Source of the DNA: Pseudomonas sp. TMP9
Lineage (GTDB): Bacteria; Pseudomonadota; Gammaproteobacteria; Pseudomonadales; Pseudomonadaceae
Direction of reading: 5' to 3'
Assembly (NCBI RefSeq): GCF_037943105.1
Contig: NZ_CP149803.1
Coordinates: forward strand, 682,001-746,000
DNA length: 64,000 bases
In this document: piece after piece, positions 1 to 12,970 of the stretch
Position numbering within the stretch: position 1 is the stretch's first letter
How the letters are laid out: the number at the start of each line of letters is the position of its first letter
Position numbers and translations under genes: made by a program
Notes under the pieces: generated by a model
The model's database searches: none
Seen by the model: only the letters and a program-made list of their open reading frames with translations
Told to the model about the DNA's origin: nothing

Positions 1-1
1 C

Positions 2-835
2 CCGCAAGTCGCCGTGCTGAATAACGCTGGCACCGCTCATGTGGGCGAGTTCGGCGGCCCAGAAAAAATTGTCCAAGCCAAGGGCGAAATCATCGAAGGG
101 CTGAGTGACAGCGGCGTTGCTGTGCTTAATCTGGACGACCCTGCTTTCGCTGTCTGGCAGCAACGGGCCCAGGGCCGTAACGTTCGCTCATTTGCCTTGC
201 TCAACCCAGACGCAGATGTTTACGCCAGCGAGCTTAAGCGTGACGCCCGTGGCTGCTCTGCATTTACCTTGCACAGCGCCAGCGGTCAGGCCCGTGTACA
301 GCTCAATTTGCTTGGCGAGCACAACGTAGCTAACGCCTTAGCCGCCGCCGCTGCCGCTTTAGTGCTGGGGGTTAGCGCCGGCGCAATAAAAGCTGGGCTG
401 GAAAATCTGCAGCCCGTCAGCGGGCGCACCGTTGCACATATCACTCGCAACGGTTTGCGCGTGATTGATGACAGTTACAACGCCAACCCAACGTCTGTCT
501 GCGCCGCCATCGATATCCTCGCCGGCTTTACGGGCCGTCGGGTGCTGGTGTTGGGAGATATTGGCGAGCTGGGTCAGTGGGCCGAAGACGGTCATCGTCA
601 GGTCGGTGGCTACGCGGTCGGTAAAGTCGATGCGCTGTATGCCGTTGGCCCACTTATGGCCCATGCCGTGGCTGCGTTTGGCCCTGTGGCTCAGCACTTC
701 AGTGACCAAGCCAGCCTGATTGCTGCGCTGCAAAGCGAGCAGGGCGACACCACCCTTCTAATAAAAGGTTCACGCAGCGCGGCGATGGAAAACATCGTGG
801 CGGCGCTGTGTGGCACATCCGGGGAGATGCATTAA
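2..835 (+). CDS. murF: MurF, UDP-MurNAc-tripeptide--D-Ala-D-Ala ligase (partial, 5' end outside window)
   Basis: Cytoplasmic ligase that adds the D-Ala-D-Ala dipeptide to UDP-MurNAc-tripeptide with ATP, the last soluble step before MraY. The reading frame is already open at base 2, so about 277 C-terminal residues of a protein usually near 455 are present; the P-loop is outside the window. What is visible is the end of the central domain ([15 protein letters not shown]) and the C-terminal Mur-ligase domain with the typical [10 protein letters not shown] motif. The stop codon overlaps the mraY start as TAATG, which implies translational coupling within the division and cell-wall cluster. Identity is secure. 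Confidence 0.96.
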   Translation, partial: PQVAVLNNAGTAHVGEFGGPEKIVQAKGEIIEGLSDSGVAVLNLDDPAFAVWQQRAQGRNVRSFALLNPDADVYASELKRDARGCSAFTLHSASGQARVQLNLLGEHNVANALAAAAAALVLGVSAGAIKAGLENLQPVSGRTVAHITRNGLRVIDDSYNANPTSVCAAIDILAGFTGRRVLVLGDIGELGQWAEDGHRQVGGYAVGKVDALYAVGPLMAHAVAAFGPVAQHFSDQASLIAALQSEQGDTTLLIKGSRSAAMENIVAALCGTSGEMH

Positions 836-1917
836 TGCTGCTGCTGCTGGCGGAATACCTGCAACAGTTCCACAAGGGCTTTGCAGTCTTTCAGTACCTG
901 ACCCTGCGCGGCATTCTCGGTGTGCTCACCGCGCTGTCGCTGGCACTGTGGCTGGGCCCGTGGATGATCCGCACCCTGCAAATCCGTCAGATCGGCCAGT
1001 CGGTACGTAACGACGGTCCGCAGTCGCACCTGTCGAAAAAAGGCACGCCGACCATGGGTGGCGCGTTGATTCTTTCGGCGATCGCCATCAGTACTTTGCT
1101 GTGGGCTGACCTGTCCAACCGCTATGTATGGACTGTGCTGACCGTGACCTTGCTGTTTGGCGCCATCGGCTGGGTCGATGACTACCGCAAGGTGATCGAG
1201 AAGAACTCTAAAGGCTTACCGAGCCGCTGGAAATATTTCTGGCAGTCGGTGTTTGGCTTGGGCGCAGCATTCTTTCTGTACATGACGGCGCAAAGCCCGG
1301 TCGAGACCACCCTGTTCCTGCCACTGCTAAAAGATTTCAGCCTAGAGCTGGGGTTGGGCTTTGTGGTGCTCAGCTACTTCGTGATCGTCGGCTCCAGTAA
1401 TGCGGTGAACCTCACTGACGGCCTCGATGGTTTGGCTATTTTGCCCACCGTGATGGTGGGCGGCGCGCTGGGGATTTTCTGCTACCTGTCAGGCAACGTG
1501 AATTTCGCCGAATACCTGTTTATCCCTTACGTGCCGGGTGCGGGTGAGCTGATCGTGTTCTGCGCGGCGCTAGTCGGCGCTGGTTTGGGCTTTCTCTGGT
1601 TCAACACCTACCCCGCGCAAGTTTTTATGGGTGACGTCGGCGCGCTGGCGCTGGGTGCAGCCTTGGGCACGATTGCGGTGATTGTCCGTCAGGAAGTGGT
1701 GCTGTTCATCATGGGTGGCATCTTTGTGGTGGAAACCCTCTCGGTGATCATCCAAGTCGCCTCCTTTAAGTTGACCGGCAAGCGGGTGTTCCGCATGGCG
1801 CCGATTCATCACCACTTTGAACTCAAAGGCTGGCCTGAGCCGCGCGTGATCGTGCGCTTCTGGATCATCACCGTGATTTTGGTGCTGATCGGCCTTGCCA
1901 CCTTGAAACTGCGTTGA
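835..1917 (+). CDS. mraY: MraY, phospho-MurNAc-pentapeptide transferase
   Basis: Integral membrane enzyme that transfers phospho-MurNAc-pentapeptide from UDP to undecaprenyl phosphate, giving lipid I. The 360-residue product has about ten hydrophobic segments, the family's normal length. Signatures: the Asp pair D115-D116 in [18 protein letters not shown] and [14 protein letters not shown] on cytoplasmic loops, and the HHHFELKGW motif near the C terminus. The ATG at 835 shares a base with the murF stop and gives the expected N terminus ([12 protein letters not shown]); a longer in-frame start at 808 would lie inside murF and is not used here. murD follows after 7 bases. Confidence 0.97.
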   Translation: MLLLLAEYLQQFHKGFAVFQYLTLRGILGVLTALSLALWLGPWMIRTLQIRQIGQSVRNDGPQSHLSKKGTPTMGGALILSAIAISTLLWADLSNRYVWTVLTVTLLFGAIGWVDDYRKVIEKNSKGLPSRWKYFWQSVFGLGAAFFLYMTAQSPVETTLFLPLLKDFSLELGLGFVVLSYFVIVGSSNAVNLTDGLDGLAILPTVMVGGALGIFCYLSGNVNFAEYLFIPYVPGAGELIVFCAALVGAGLGFLWFNTYPAQVFMGDVGALALGAALGTIAVIVRQEVVLFIMGGIFVVETLSVIIQVASFKLTGKRVFRMAPIHHHFELKGWPEPRVIVRFWIITVILVLIGLATLKLR

Positions 1918-1924
1918 GGGCCTA

Positions 1925-3271
1925 ATGAATCTGATCGCTTCTGACCACTTCCGCATCGTTGTCGGCCTCGGCAAGAGCGGCATGTCCCTAGTGCGTTTCC
2001 TCACGCGCCAGGGCTTGCCGTTTGCCGTGGTCGACACCCGTGCTAACCCGCCGGAGCTCGCCACCTTGCGTGAACAGTTCCCGCAGGTCGAAGTGCGTTG
2101 CGGCGAGCTGGACGTGGACTTCCTCTGCCGCGCCAGCGAACTGCTGATCAGCCCCGGCCTGGCCATCGCCACCCCCGCGTTGCAGGCGGCTGCCGCGCGT
2201 GGGGTTAAGTTGTCTGGTGACATTGACTTGTTTGCTCGCTATGCCAAGGCGCCAATTATTGCCATTACCGGTTCCAACGCTAAGAGCACCGTGACCACCT
2301 TAGTGGGTGAGATGGCCGCAGCCGCGGGAAAGAAAGTGGCCGTCGGTGGCAACCTTGGCACTCCGGCGCTGGATCTGCTCGATGACAGCATCGAGTTGTA
2401 TGTAATGGAGCTGTCGAGTTTCCAGCTGGAAACCACCGATCAGCTCAATGCTGAAGTGGCCACCTGCTTGAATATCAGCGAAGACCATATGGATCGCTAC
2501 GCCGATCTGCCGGCCTATCACCTAGCTAAGCACCGCATCTTCCGTGGTGCGCGCCAAGTGGTGGTGAACCGCGATGATGCGCTGTCGCGGCCGCTGGTGG
2601 CGGATCAGCTACCTTGCTGGTACTTCGGCCTGGGCAAGCCTGACTTCAAGCGCTTTGGTTTGATTGAGGAAAACGGCGAGAAGTGCCTGGGCTATCAGTT
2701 CGCGGCGCTGCTGCCAGCGCGCGAGTTGAAGATTCGCGGTGCACATAACCAGTCCAATGCCCTAGCCGCGCTGGCGCTTGGCCATGCTGTAGGCCTGCCG
2801 TTTGAGCCGATGCTAGCAACACTAAAACAGTTCGCCGGATTGCCGCATCGCTGCCAATGGGTGGGCGAGCACAGTGGCGTTAGCTACTACGACGACTCCA
2901 AAGCCACCAACGTCGGTGCCGCACTGGCGGCCATCGAAGGCCTGGGCGCCGATATCGCAGGCAAGCTGGTGCTGATCGCCGGTGGCGACGGTAAGGGTGC
3001 AGATTTCTCCGCGTTACGAGCCCCCGTTGGCAGGTATTGCCGCGCCGTAGTCCTGCTGGGGCGAGATGCAGAGCTGTTGGCCGCCACGCTGGGCGAGGCC
3101 GTGCCGCTGGTGCGGGTGAAGACGCTGGAAGAGGCTGTGCTGCGTGCAGCTGAGCTGACCGAGGCGGGCGATGCCGTGCTGTTGTCACCAGCCTGCGCCA
3201 GCTTGGACATGTTCAAGAACTTCGAAGAGCGCGGGCGGTTGTTCGCTCAGGCCGTGGAGGGTTTGCGCTGA
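1925..3271 (+). CDS. murD: MurD, UDP-MurNAc-L-Ala--D-Glu ligase
   Basis: Cytoplasmic ATP-dependent ligase adding D-glutamate to UDP-MurNAc-L-Ala. At 448 residues it is full length. Domain 1 begins with a dinucleotide-like GLGKSGMS segment (about residues 14-21), the central ATPase P-loop is TGSNAKST (115-122), followed by the NISEDHMDRY metal/ATP motif, and the C-terminal domain ends with the typical DMFKNFEERGRLF. The P-loop reads GSNAKS where many relatives have GTNGKS. Its TGA overlaps the ftsW ATG by one base. Confidence 0.96.
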   Translation: MNLIASDHFRIVVGLGKSGMSLVRFLTRQGLPFAVVDTRANPPELATLREQFPQVEVRCGELDVDFLCRASELLISPGLAIATPALQAAAARGVKLSGDIDLFARYAKAPIIAITGSNAKSTVTTLVGEMAAAAGKKVAVGGNLGTPALDLLDDSIELYVMELSSFQLETTDQLNAEVATCLNISEDHMDRYADLPAYHLAKHRIFRGARQVVVNRDDALSRPLVADQLPCWYFGLGKPDFKRFGLIEENGEKCLGYQFAALLPARELKIRGAHNQSNALAALALGHAVGLPFEPMLATLKQFAGLPHRCQWVGEHSGVSYYDDSKATNVGAALAAIEGLGADIAGKLVLIAGGDGKGADFSALRAPVGRYCRAVVLLGRDAELLAATLGEAVPLVRVKTLEEAVLRAAELTEAGDAVLLSPACASLDMFKNFEERGRLFAQAVEGLR

Positions 3272-4497
3272 TGCTCGCCAGCCTGCTCGCCGCTCCTTCA
3301 CCCTTGCATACCCGCCGTGGTGTCGATATCGACTTCCCGCTGCTTGCTGGGTGCTTGGCGCTGCTTGGTTTGGGCTTGGTGATGATTACATCAGCGTCCT
3401 CGGAAGTGGCCGCGGCGCAGACGGGCAATCCGTTGTTCCACATGATTCGGCATTTGATCTACCTAACGATTGGCATCAGTGCTGCGCTGGCTACATTGCT
3501 GGTACCGATGTCGTTATGGCAGCGCTACAGCGGCATGTTGCTAGCGGCCGCCGTGGTGCTGCTGATTTTGGTGCTAGTGCCCGGGATCGGCCGTGAAGTG
3601 AATGGCGCCAAGCGCTGGATCGGCTTAGGTGTTATCAACCTGCAGCCGTCGGAGTTGGCCAAGTTATTCAGCATTATCTTTATTGCGGCTTATCTGGTGC
3701 GCCGACAGACCGAGGTGCGCGAGAAGTTCACCGGTTTTGTTAAGCCAATGTTGGTGCTCGGGCCGATTGCTGGGTTGCTGTTGGCCGAGCCCGATTTCGG
3801 TGCAACCGTGGTGCTGGTGGGCGCGGCTATCGCCATGTTGTTTCTCGGCGGGGTCAACCTGCTGCGCTTTATTCCTTTGGCGGCCTGCGTGCTCGGCTTG
3901 GGCGTATGGGTGATGACCAGTCAGGCTTATCGCTTGGAACGCCTGACCAACTTTGTCGACCCGTGGGCCGACCAATACGGTGCCGGTTACCAGCTGAGCC
4001 AAGCGTTGATCGCTTTTGGTCGGGGTGAGTGGTTGGGCGTTGGCTTAGGAAACAGCGTGCAGAAGCAGTTCTACCTGCCTGAAGCGCACACCGATTTCGT
4101 GTTTGCCGTACTGGCCGAAGAACTGGGGATGATCGGTGCCTTGCTGACCGTCGCCTTGTTCGTGTTTGTCAGCGTGCGCGCACTGTATATCGGCCTGTGG
4201 GCAGAGAAGGCCAAGCAGTTCTTTTCGGCGTATGTGGCGTATGGCTTGGCTTTTTTGTGGATCGGCCAGGTGTTGATCAATATCGGGGTAAATGTTGGCT
4301 TGCTGCCGACCAAGGGCCTGACCCTGCCATTCCTCAGTTATGGCGGCAGCTCCTTAGTCATTTGCTGTATTAGCTTGGCGATTTTGTTGCGTATTGAGTG
4401 GGAACGTCGCACCCAACTGGGCAATGAAAATGTCGACTTTAAAGAGTCAGATTTCTTTGAAGGCGAAACCGTCGAGGAGGTTCAGCATGCGCGGTAA
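3271..4497 (+). CDS. ftsW: FtsW, SEDS peptidoglycan glycosyltransferase of the divisome
   Basis: Polytopic membrane protein that polymerises lipid II into glycan at the septum with its partner transpeptidase FtsI. The 408-residue product carries about ten hydrophobic segments and the SEDS landmarks: GREVNGAKRWIGLG, the large periplasmic loop ending in LPEAHTDFVFAVLAEELG (which includes the conserved Asp), and the C-terminal LSYGGSS motif. Place and size match FtsW rather than RodA: it lies between murD and murG. It begins on the murD stop codon and ends 11 bases inside murG. Confidence 0.95.
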   Translation: MLASLLAAPSPLHTRRGVDIDFPLLAGCLALLGLGLVMITSASSEVAAAQTGNPLFHMIRHLIYLTIGISAALATLLVPMSLWQRYSGMLLAAAVVLLILVLVPGIGREVNGAKRWIGLGVINLQPSELAKLFSIIFIAAYLVRRQTEVREKFTGFVKPMLVLGPIAGLLLAEPDFGATVVLVGAAIAMLFLGGVNLLRFIPLAACVLGLGVWVMTSQAYRLERLTNFVDPWADQYGAGYQLSQALIAFGRGEWLGVGLGNSVQKQFYLPEAHTDFVFAVLAEELGMIGALLTVALFVFVSVRALYIGLWAEKAKQFFSAYVAYGLAFLWIGQVLINIGVNVGLLPTKGLTLPFLSYGGSSLVICCISLAILLRIEWERRTQLGNENVDFKESDFFEGETVEEVQHAR

Positions 4498-5549
4498 TGT
4501 GCTGATTATGGCCGGTGGTACCGGTGGCCATGTATTCCCGGCCCTGGCTTGCGCCCGTGAGTTCAAAGCGCGCGGTTACAGCGTGCACTGGTTAGGCACG
4601 CCGCGCGGCATCGAAAATGAACTGGTACCGGCTGCCGGTCTGCCGTTGCATTTGATTGATGTCAGCGGATTGCGCGGAAAGGGCACGTTGTCTTTGCTGA
4701 AAGCGCCGTTCCAGCTGATCAAGGCGCTGCTGCAAGCGCGCAAGGTGATGCGCGAGCTGCAGCCAGTCTGCGTGTTGGGAATGGGCGGTTATGTCACCGG
4801 CCCAGGCGGCTTGGCGGCACGGATGAACGGCGCTCCATTGATCATTCATGAGCAGAATGCCGTGGCAGGTACGGCCAACCGCAGCTTGGTGCCGTTTGCC
4901 AGTCGCGTGTGTGAGGCCTTCCCGAATACGTTCAGCAAAAGCGCCAAACGCCGCACCACGGGTAACCCGGTGCGCGAAGAGCTGTTCCTGGAAACGCCGC
5001 GAGATTCGCTGCGTAATCGTCAGCCGCGGTTACTGGTACTGGGCGGCAGTCTCGGCGCCGAGCCTCTGAATAAATTACTCCCTGAGGCACTGGCATTGGT
5101 GGCCGCCGAGCTGCGCCCTGAAGTGTTTCATCAGGCCGGTAAACAACATGATGCAATTACCGCTGAACGCTATGGCGCAGTTGGCGTCGAAGCGCAGGTC
5201 GCAGCGTTTATTCAAGACATGGCGCGCGCGTATGCCTGGGCTGATCTGGTGGTGTGCCGCGCTGGCGCTCTTACCGTTAGCGAGTTAGCGGCTGCTGGAC
5301 TGCCGGCTTTTTTGCTGCCACTGCCGCATGCGATCGACGATCACCAAACCCGTAATGCCAACTATTTGGCCAGTGCCGGCGCTGCCGTGCTACTGCCACA
5401 ACGCTCCACTGACGCCGCCACGCTGGCCGCGCAGCTGACCGAGGTTTTGATGCACCCCGAACAACTCTCTCAAATGGCGCAGACGGCTCGTCGTCTGGCC
5501 AAGCCTGACGCTACCTGCACCGTTGTCGACATCTGCCTGGAGGTGGCCC

Positions 5550-5557
<8 letters not shown>
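4487..5557 (+). CDS. murG: MurG, lipid I GlcNAc transferase
   Basis: Peripheral inner-membrane glycosyltransferase that adds GlcNAc from UDP-GlcNAc to lipid I, producing lipid II. The chosen ATG at 4487 follows a GAGGAGG ribosome site and gives the canonical N terminus [19 protein letters not shown] with the glycine loop at residues 10-15; 356 residues is the usual length. The C-terminal half shows GGSLGA and the donor-binding stretch [15 protein letters not shown] followed by HAIDDHQ. It overlaps ftsW by 11 bases and its stop lies inside the first codons of murC, so coupling is likely. Confidence 0.96.
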
Positions 5558-7960
<2,403 letters not shown>

Positions 7961-7963
7961 TTC

Positions 7964-8827
7964 ATGACGGCTCACGTGCGTCACCAGCCAGGTTCTTCCC
8001 GCGCCCCCGTGCGCGGCAAGCCTGCGCAGCGCGGCGCCAGCCGTTTGGTGATCAAGGAGCCGATGAGCTTGCGGGTAAATTTGCCGAAAACCAATTTCTC
8101 TTGGTTGAAGCGTCTGACTTGGCCACTGTTGCTGTTAGGCCTGGGCTACGGCACCTATGAGTTGTCGTTGCGGGCGTTGCCGTATGCCGATCAGCCAATT
8201 GCCACTATCAGCGTTGAAGGTGACCTCAGCTACGTCAATCAGCAAGCTGTGCAAGAGCGTATTGCGCCCTACGCCAGCGCCAGCTTCTTCAGTGTTGACC
8301 TGCTGAGCATGCGCCACGAGCTGGAATCAATGCCGTGGATTGCCAGCGCGCAAGTGCGCCGTATCTGGCCGGATCAATTGGTGGTGCGTTTAGAAGAACA
8401 ACTGCCGATTGCCCGCTGGGGCGATGAGGCGTTACTAAACAACCAAGGTGAAGCGTTCGCGCCGTTGGAACTGGCCAATTATCCGCACCTGCCGCAGCTG
8501 TATGGCCCCCAGCGCGCGCAGCAGCAAGTGATGCAGCAATACCAGGTACTCAGCCAAATGCTGCGGCCCATGGGCTTCTCCGTGGCGCGCCTGGAGTTAC
8601 GTGAGCGCGGTAGCTGGTTCCTGTCCACCGGTCAGGGCATCGAATTGTTGCTGGGGCGTGACCATCTGGTGGAAAAGATGCGCCGGTTCAACGCCATTTA
8701 CGACAAGGCTCTAAAAGAACAACAACCGAATATTGCGCGGATCGATCTGCGTTATGCCAACGGCTTGGCCGTGGCATGGCGTGAACCGTTAGCGCCCACG
8801 GCGGCACCAACCGCTGTTGTGCAGTGA
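7964..8827 (+). CDS. ftsQ: FtsQ, cell division protein
   Basis: Bitopic inner-membrane divisome scaffold that links early proteins to FtsL-FtsB and later synthases. The 287-residue product has a basic, Pro/Arg-rich cytoplasmic tail of about 45 residues, one transmembrane helix ([15 protein letters not shown], roughly 50-68), then a POTRA domain starting at [11 protein letters not shown] and a FtsQ-type beta domain. It starts 3 bases after ddlB and ends just before ftsA. An internal Met (MSLRVNL) could be an alternative start, but the longer form has the usual cytoplasmic tail length for pseudomonads. Confidence 0.92.
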   Translation: MTAHVRHQPGSSRAPVRGKPAQRGASRLVIKEPMSLRVNLPKTNFSWLKRLTWPLLLLGLGYGTYELSLRALPYADQPIATISVEGDLSYVNQQAVQERIAPYASASFFSVDLLSMRHELESMPWIASAQVRRIWPDQLVVRLEEQLPIARWGDEALLNNQGEAFAPLELANYPHLPQLYGPQRAQQQVMQQYQVLSQMLRPMGFSVARLELRERGSWFLSTGQGIELLLGRDHLVEKMRRFNAIYDKALKEQQPNIARIDLRYANGLAVAWREPLAPTAAPTAVVQ

Positions 8828-8847
8828 ATAAGGAGAAGGCAAGAGCC

Positions 8848-10098
8848 ATGGCAAACGTGCAGAGCGGCAAGATGATCGTCGGCCTCGATATCGGGACCTC
8901 CAAAGTGGTGGCCTTGGTCGGTGAAGTGAATGCGGACGGCCAGATAGAAATCGTCGGCATCGGCACGCACCCCTCGCGTGGCCTGAAAAAGGGCGTGGTG
9001 GTGAATATCGAATCAACCGTGCAATCGATCCAGCGCGCCGTTGAAGAAGCGCAGCTGATGGCGGGTTGCCGTATCCACTCGGCGTTTGTTGGCTTGGCGG
9101 GCAGCCATATCCGCAGCCTTAATAGCCATGGCATCGTGGCCATCCGTGACCGTGAAGTAAGCTCAGCAGACCTTGAACGCGTACTGGATGCTGCTCAAGC
9201 TGTAGCTATTCCGGCGGATCAGCGCGTATTGCACACCTTGCCTCAGGATTACGTGATTGATAACCAGGAAGGCGTACGTGAGCCATTGGGCATGTCGGGT
9301 GTGCGCTTAGAAGCCAAAGTGCATGTGGTCACCTGCGCCGTGAATGCCGCGCAGAACATCGAGAAGTGCGTGCGCCGCTGCGGTCTTGAAGTGGACGACA
9401 TCATTCTTGAGCAGCTTGCTTCCGCTTATGCCGTGCTCACCGACGACGAGAAAGAGCTGGGCGTGTGCCTGGTGGACATCGGTGGCGGCACTACCGACAT
9501 CTGCATCTTCACCGAAGGTGCCATCCGCCACACGGCGGTTATTCCGATTGCAGGCGATCAGGTCACTAACGACATTGCCATGGCCCTGCGTACACCGACG
9601 CAATACGCCGAAGAGATCAAGATTCGCTACGCCTGCGCGCTGGCCAAATTAGCCGGTGCAGGCGAAACCATCAAGGTGCCGAGTGTCGGTGACCGTCCGC
9701 CGCGGGACTTGTCACGGCAGTCCCTAGCCGAAGTGGTTGAGCCGCGGTACGACGAGCTGTTCACTTTGATCCAGGCGGAACTGCGCCGCAGCGGTTATGA
9801 GGACTTGATCCCAGCTGGCATCGTCCTCACCGGCGGCACCGCGAAAATGGAAGGCGCCGTTGAACTGGCCGAAGAAATTTTCCATATGCCGGTACGCCTG
9901 GGCATGCCCCAGGGCGTGAAAGGATTGGCTGACGTTGTGCGCAACCCTATTTACTCCACAGGCGTAGGCCTGTTGCTGTACGGGCTGCAAAAGCAGGCCG
10001 ATGGCGTGTCGATGTCGTCGCTCGGCAGCTACAGCAGCGATGAACCCAAACAACCTGTTCTGGAACGGCTAAAACGCTGGGTCCAGAGCAATTTTTGA
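8848..10098 (+). CDS. ftsA: FtsA, actin-like Z-ring membrane anchor
   Basis: Actin-fold ATPase that ties FtsZ filaments to the membrane and recruits later division proteins. The ATG at 8848 is preceded by AAGGAGAAGG and gives MANVQSGKMIVGLDIGTSKV, the usual N terminus with the phosphate-1 loop; a start at 8824 would include the ribosome site and is rejected. Actin motifs seen: DIGTSKVVAL, LVDIGGGTTDI (phosphate 2) and GIVLTGGTAKMEGA (adenosine motif). The last residues, LERLKRWVQSNF, form the amphipathic membrane-targeting helix. Length 416. Confidence 0.96.
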   Translation: MANVQSGKMIVGLDIGTSKVVALVGEVNADGQIEIVGIGTHPSRGLKKGVVVNIESTVQSIQRAVEEAQLMAGCRIHSAFVGLAGSHIRSLNSHGIVAIRDREVSSADLERVLDAAQAVAIPADQRVLHTLPQDYVIDNQEGVREPLGMSGVRLEAKVHVVTCAVNAAQNIEKCVRRCGLEVDDIILEQLASAYAVLTDDEKELGVCLVDIGGGTTDICIFTEGAIRHTAVIPIAGDQVTNDIAMALRTPTQYAEEIKIRYACALAKLAGAGETIKVPSVGDRPPRDLSRQSLAEVVEPRYDELFTLIQAELRRSGYEDLIPAGIVLTGGTAKMEGAVELAEEIFHMPVRLGMPQGVKGLADVVRNPIYSTGVGLLLYGLQKQADGVSMSSLGSYSSDEPKQPVLERLKRWVQSNF

Positions 10099-10141
10099 TT
10101 TTTGCAGTAGGCGTTATAACTAGAAAATAAGGAGAGGGAAA

Positions 10142-11329
10142 ATGTTTGAACTCGTAGACAGCGCTCCAGCAAGCGCAGTTATCAAGGTCATCGGCGTGGG
10201 CGGCGGCGGCGGTAATGCGGTCAATCACATGGCGAAAAATAACATTGAAGGCGTTGAGTTCATCTGCGCCAACACGGATGCACAAGCCCTGAAAAACGTC
10301 GGCGCGCGCACCGTTCTGCAGTTGGGCACGGCGGTGACCAAAGGCCTTGGTGCGGGTGCTAACCCCGAAGTCGGCCGTCAGGCCGCGATGGAAGACCGTG
10401 AGCGGATCGCCGAAGTGCTGCAAGGCTGCGACATGGTCTTTATCACCACCGGCATGGGCGGCGGTACCGGTACAGGCGCCGCACCCGTAATCGCCCAGGT
10501 GGCTAAGGAAATGGGCATTCTCACCGTTGCGGTGGTAACGCGTCCGTTCCCGTTCGAAGGCAAAAAACGCATGCTGATTGCCGAAGAAGGCATCCGTGCG
10601 TTGGCCGAGAGTGTTGATTCGCTGATCACCATCCCTAACGAAAAGCTGCTGACCATCCTCGGTAAAGATGCCAGCCTGCTGTCCGCGTTTGCCAAGGCGG
10701 ATGATGTATTGGCCGGCGCCGTTCGCGGCATCTCCGACATCATCAAACGTCCGGGCATGATCAACGTAGATTTCGCTGACGTGAAAACCGTGATGAGCGA
10801 AATGGGCATGGCGATGATGGGCACTGGCTGCGCCAGCGGTCCGAACCGCGCCCGTGAAGCCACCGAAGCAGCGATCCGTAACCCGCTGCTGGAAGACGTC
10901 AACCTGCAGGGCGCGCGCGGCATTCTGGTTAACATCACTGCCGGTCCTGATCTGTCTCTGGGTGAATACTCCGATGTGGGTAATATTATTGAGCAGTTCG
11001 CCTCCGAGCACGCCACCGTCAAGGTCGGCACCGTGATCGATCCAGACATGCGCGACGAGCTGCACGTAACTGTTGTGGCCACAGGCTTGGGTGCGCGTAT
11101 CGAGAAGCCAGTCAAGGTTATCGACAATACCTTGCAGGTTTCTGCTGGCGCTAATAACGCTGCTGCTCCATCAGCGCGTGCCGAGCACAGCGTTAACTAT
11201 AAGGACTACGAGCGTCCAACCGTTCAGCGTCAAAGCCACGGCGGCGCTGCAACAGCGGCTAAGCTGAACCCGCATGACGATCTGGATTACTTGGATATCC
11301 CGGCCTTCCTGCGTCGCCAGGCCGATTGA
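10142..11329 (+). CDS. ftsZ: FtsZ, tubulin-like division GTPase
   Basis: GTPase that assembles the Z ring at midcell. Strong AAGGAGAGG ribosome site 7-8 bases upstream of the ATG. The tubulin signature GGGTGTG is at residues 106-112, with the T7 loop NVDFADV, and a short variable linker (about 317-375) ending in the conserved C-terminal peptide LDYLDIPAFLRRQAD that binds FtsA and ZipA. 395 residues, normal for Pseudomonas. A 43-base gap separates it from ftsA and 112 bases from lpxC. Confidence 0.98.
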   Translation: MFELVDSAPASAVIKVIGVGGGGGNAVNHMAKNNIEGVEFICANTDAQALKNVGARTVLQLGTAVTKGLGAGANPEVGRQAAMEDRERIAEVLQGCDMVFITTGMGGGTGTGAAPVIAQVAKEMGILTVAVVTRPFPFEGKKRMLIAEEGIRALAESVDSLITIPNEKLLTILGKDASLLSAFAKADDVLAGAVRGISDIIKRPGMINVDFADVKTVMSEMGMAMMGTGCASGPNRAREATEAAIRNPLLEDVNLQGARGILVNITAGPDLSLGEYSDVGNIIEQFASEHATVKVGTVIDPDMRDELHVTVVATGLGARIEKPVKVIDNTLQVSAGANNAAAPSARAEHSVNYKDYERPTVQRQSHGGAATAAKLNPHDDLDYLDIPAFLRRQAD

Positions 11330-11401
11330 TGGAATGTATCAGGAGTATCAAGGTGATTGGTGTTCAGCAAAGATCGGTTCTGCTATCATCGCCGGCCTTT
11401 G

Positions 11402-12353
<952 letters not shown>

Positions 12354-12380
12354 CGCAACACCCTCCTTTTTTGCTTTTAG

Positions 12381-12408
12381 AGGCCACCTTCGGGTGGCCT
12401 GTTTTTTT
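12381..12408 (+). terminator. Rho-independent terminator after lpxC
   Basis: Stem AGGCCACC, loop TTCG, stem GGTGGCCT (12381-12400), then G and seven T's. It ends the murF-lpxC run and separates it from the convergent DUF721 gene. Confidence 0.92.
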
Positions 12409-12433
12409 GCTGCCCTTTAACAAGGTGGCGCCA

Positions 12434-12889
12434 TTATTCGCTGGGTTTGCCGTGTTTGGCCAAGCGTTCTAAGGCAGCGCGTAATTTGGGGTCGCTGATG
12501 CCATCGGCAGTGGCCTGGATGTTTTCTGCAGCGCTGCTGGACAAGCTAATTGTGCGACGTGGTGCATGCCTTTCGGCAGTCGGAGGTTGCACCTTGAACA
12601 AGATCTTCGTTAAGGTCGCGAACTCTTCAAGTGCCTGCAGCTGTTTCAACAAGCGTTTTTGTTGATAACGCAGGCGCGTGGCCCAGTGGCCATCAGTGAT
12701 TATCAGCAGCAGACAGCCCTCGCGCCATGAGGCTACATGGCAGTGTTCGCGAGCAGCAGGTTGCAACTGGCTTTCCAGTAGGTGTTGCAAGCGATCAATG
12801 CGTTGCGCTTGATTGAACAACGCCTTCAGGGGCTTCACCTCGCGTAACAGCGCGGCAGGAGCTCGGGCCGGCAAAGGACGAAAAGTCAT
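12434..12889 (-). CDS. DUF721 protein, DciA family (replicative helicase loader candidate)
   Basis: DUF721 proteins include DciA, the loader or regulator of the replicative helicase DnaB in bacteria that lack DnaC. The 151-residue product has the family's N-terminal KH-like half (about 15-95, with VASWREGCLLLIITDGHWATRLRYQ) and a polar, probably disordered C-terminal tail. Convergent with lpxC and divergent from the M23 gene; a DUF721 gene between lpxC and secA is standard in pseudomonads. Function is by family only; there is no motif for catalysis. Confidence 0.8.
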   Translation of the reverse strand: MTFRPLPARAPAALLREVKPLKALFNQAQRIDRLQHLLESQLQPAAREHCHVASWREGCLLLIITDGHWATRLRYQQKRLLKQLQALEEFATLTKILFKVQPPTAERHAPRRTISLSSSAAENIQATADGISDPKLRAALERLAKHGKPSE

Positions 12890-12970
12890 GGCAGGACGCC
12901 TGAAAAAGTGAGGTTGTCATGGTAGCAGAGTCGCTGCTGCCCGCTTTGGCCTCACCACTAGGGGAATGCC

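Noticed and set aside
1570..2223. Minus-strand open frame opposite mraY and murD
   Set aside because: Antisense to secure genes, low-complexity composition, no ribosome site.
9947..11065. Long minus-strand open frame of 372 residues opposite ftsA and ftsZ
   Set aside because: It is antisense to two certain genes, spans their junction and shows no family signature; open antisense frames are common in GC-rich DNA.
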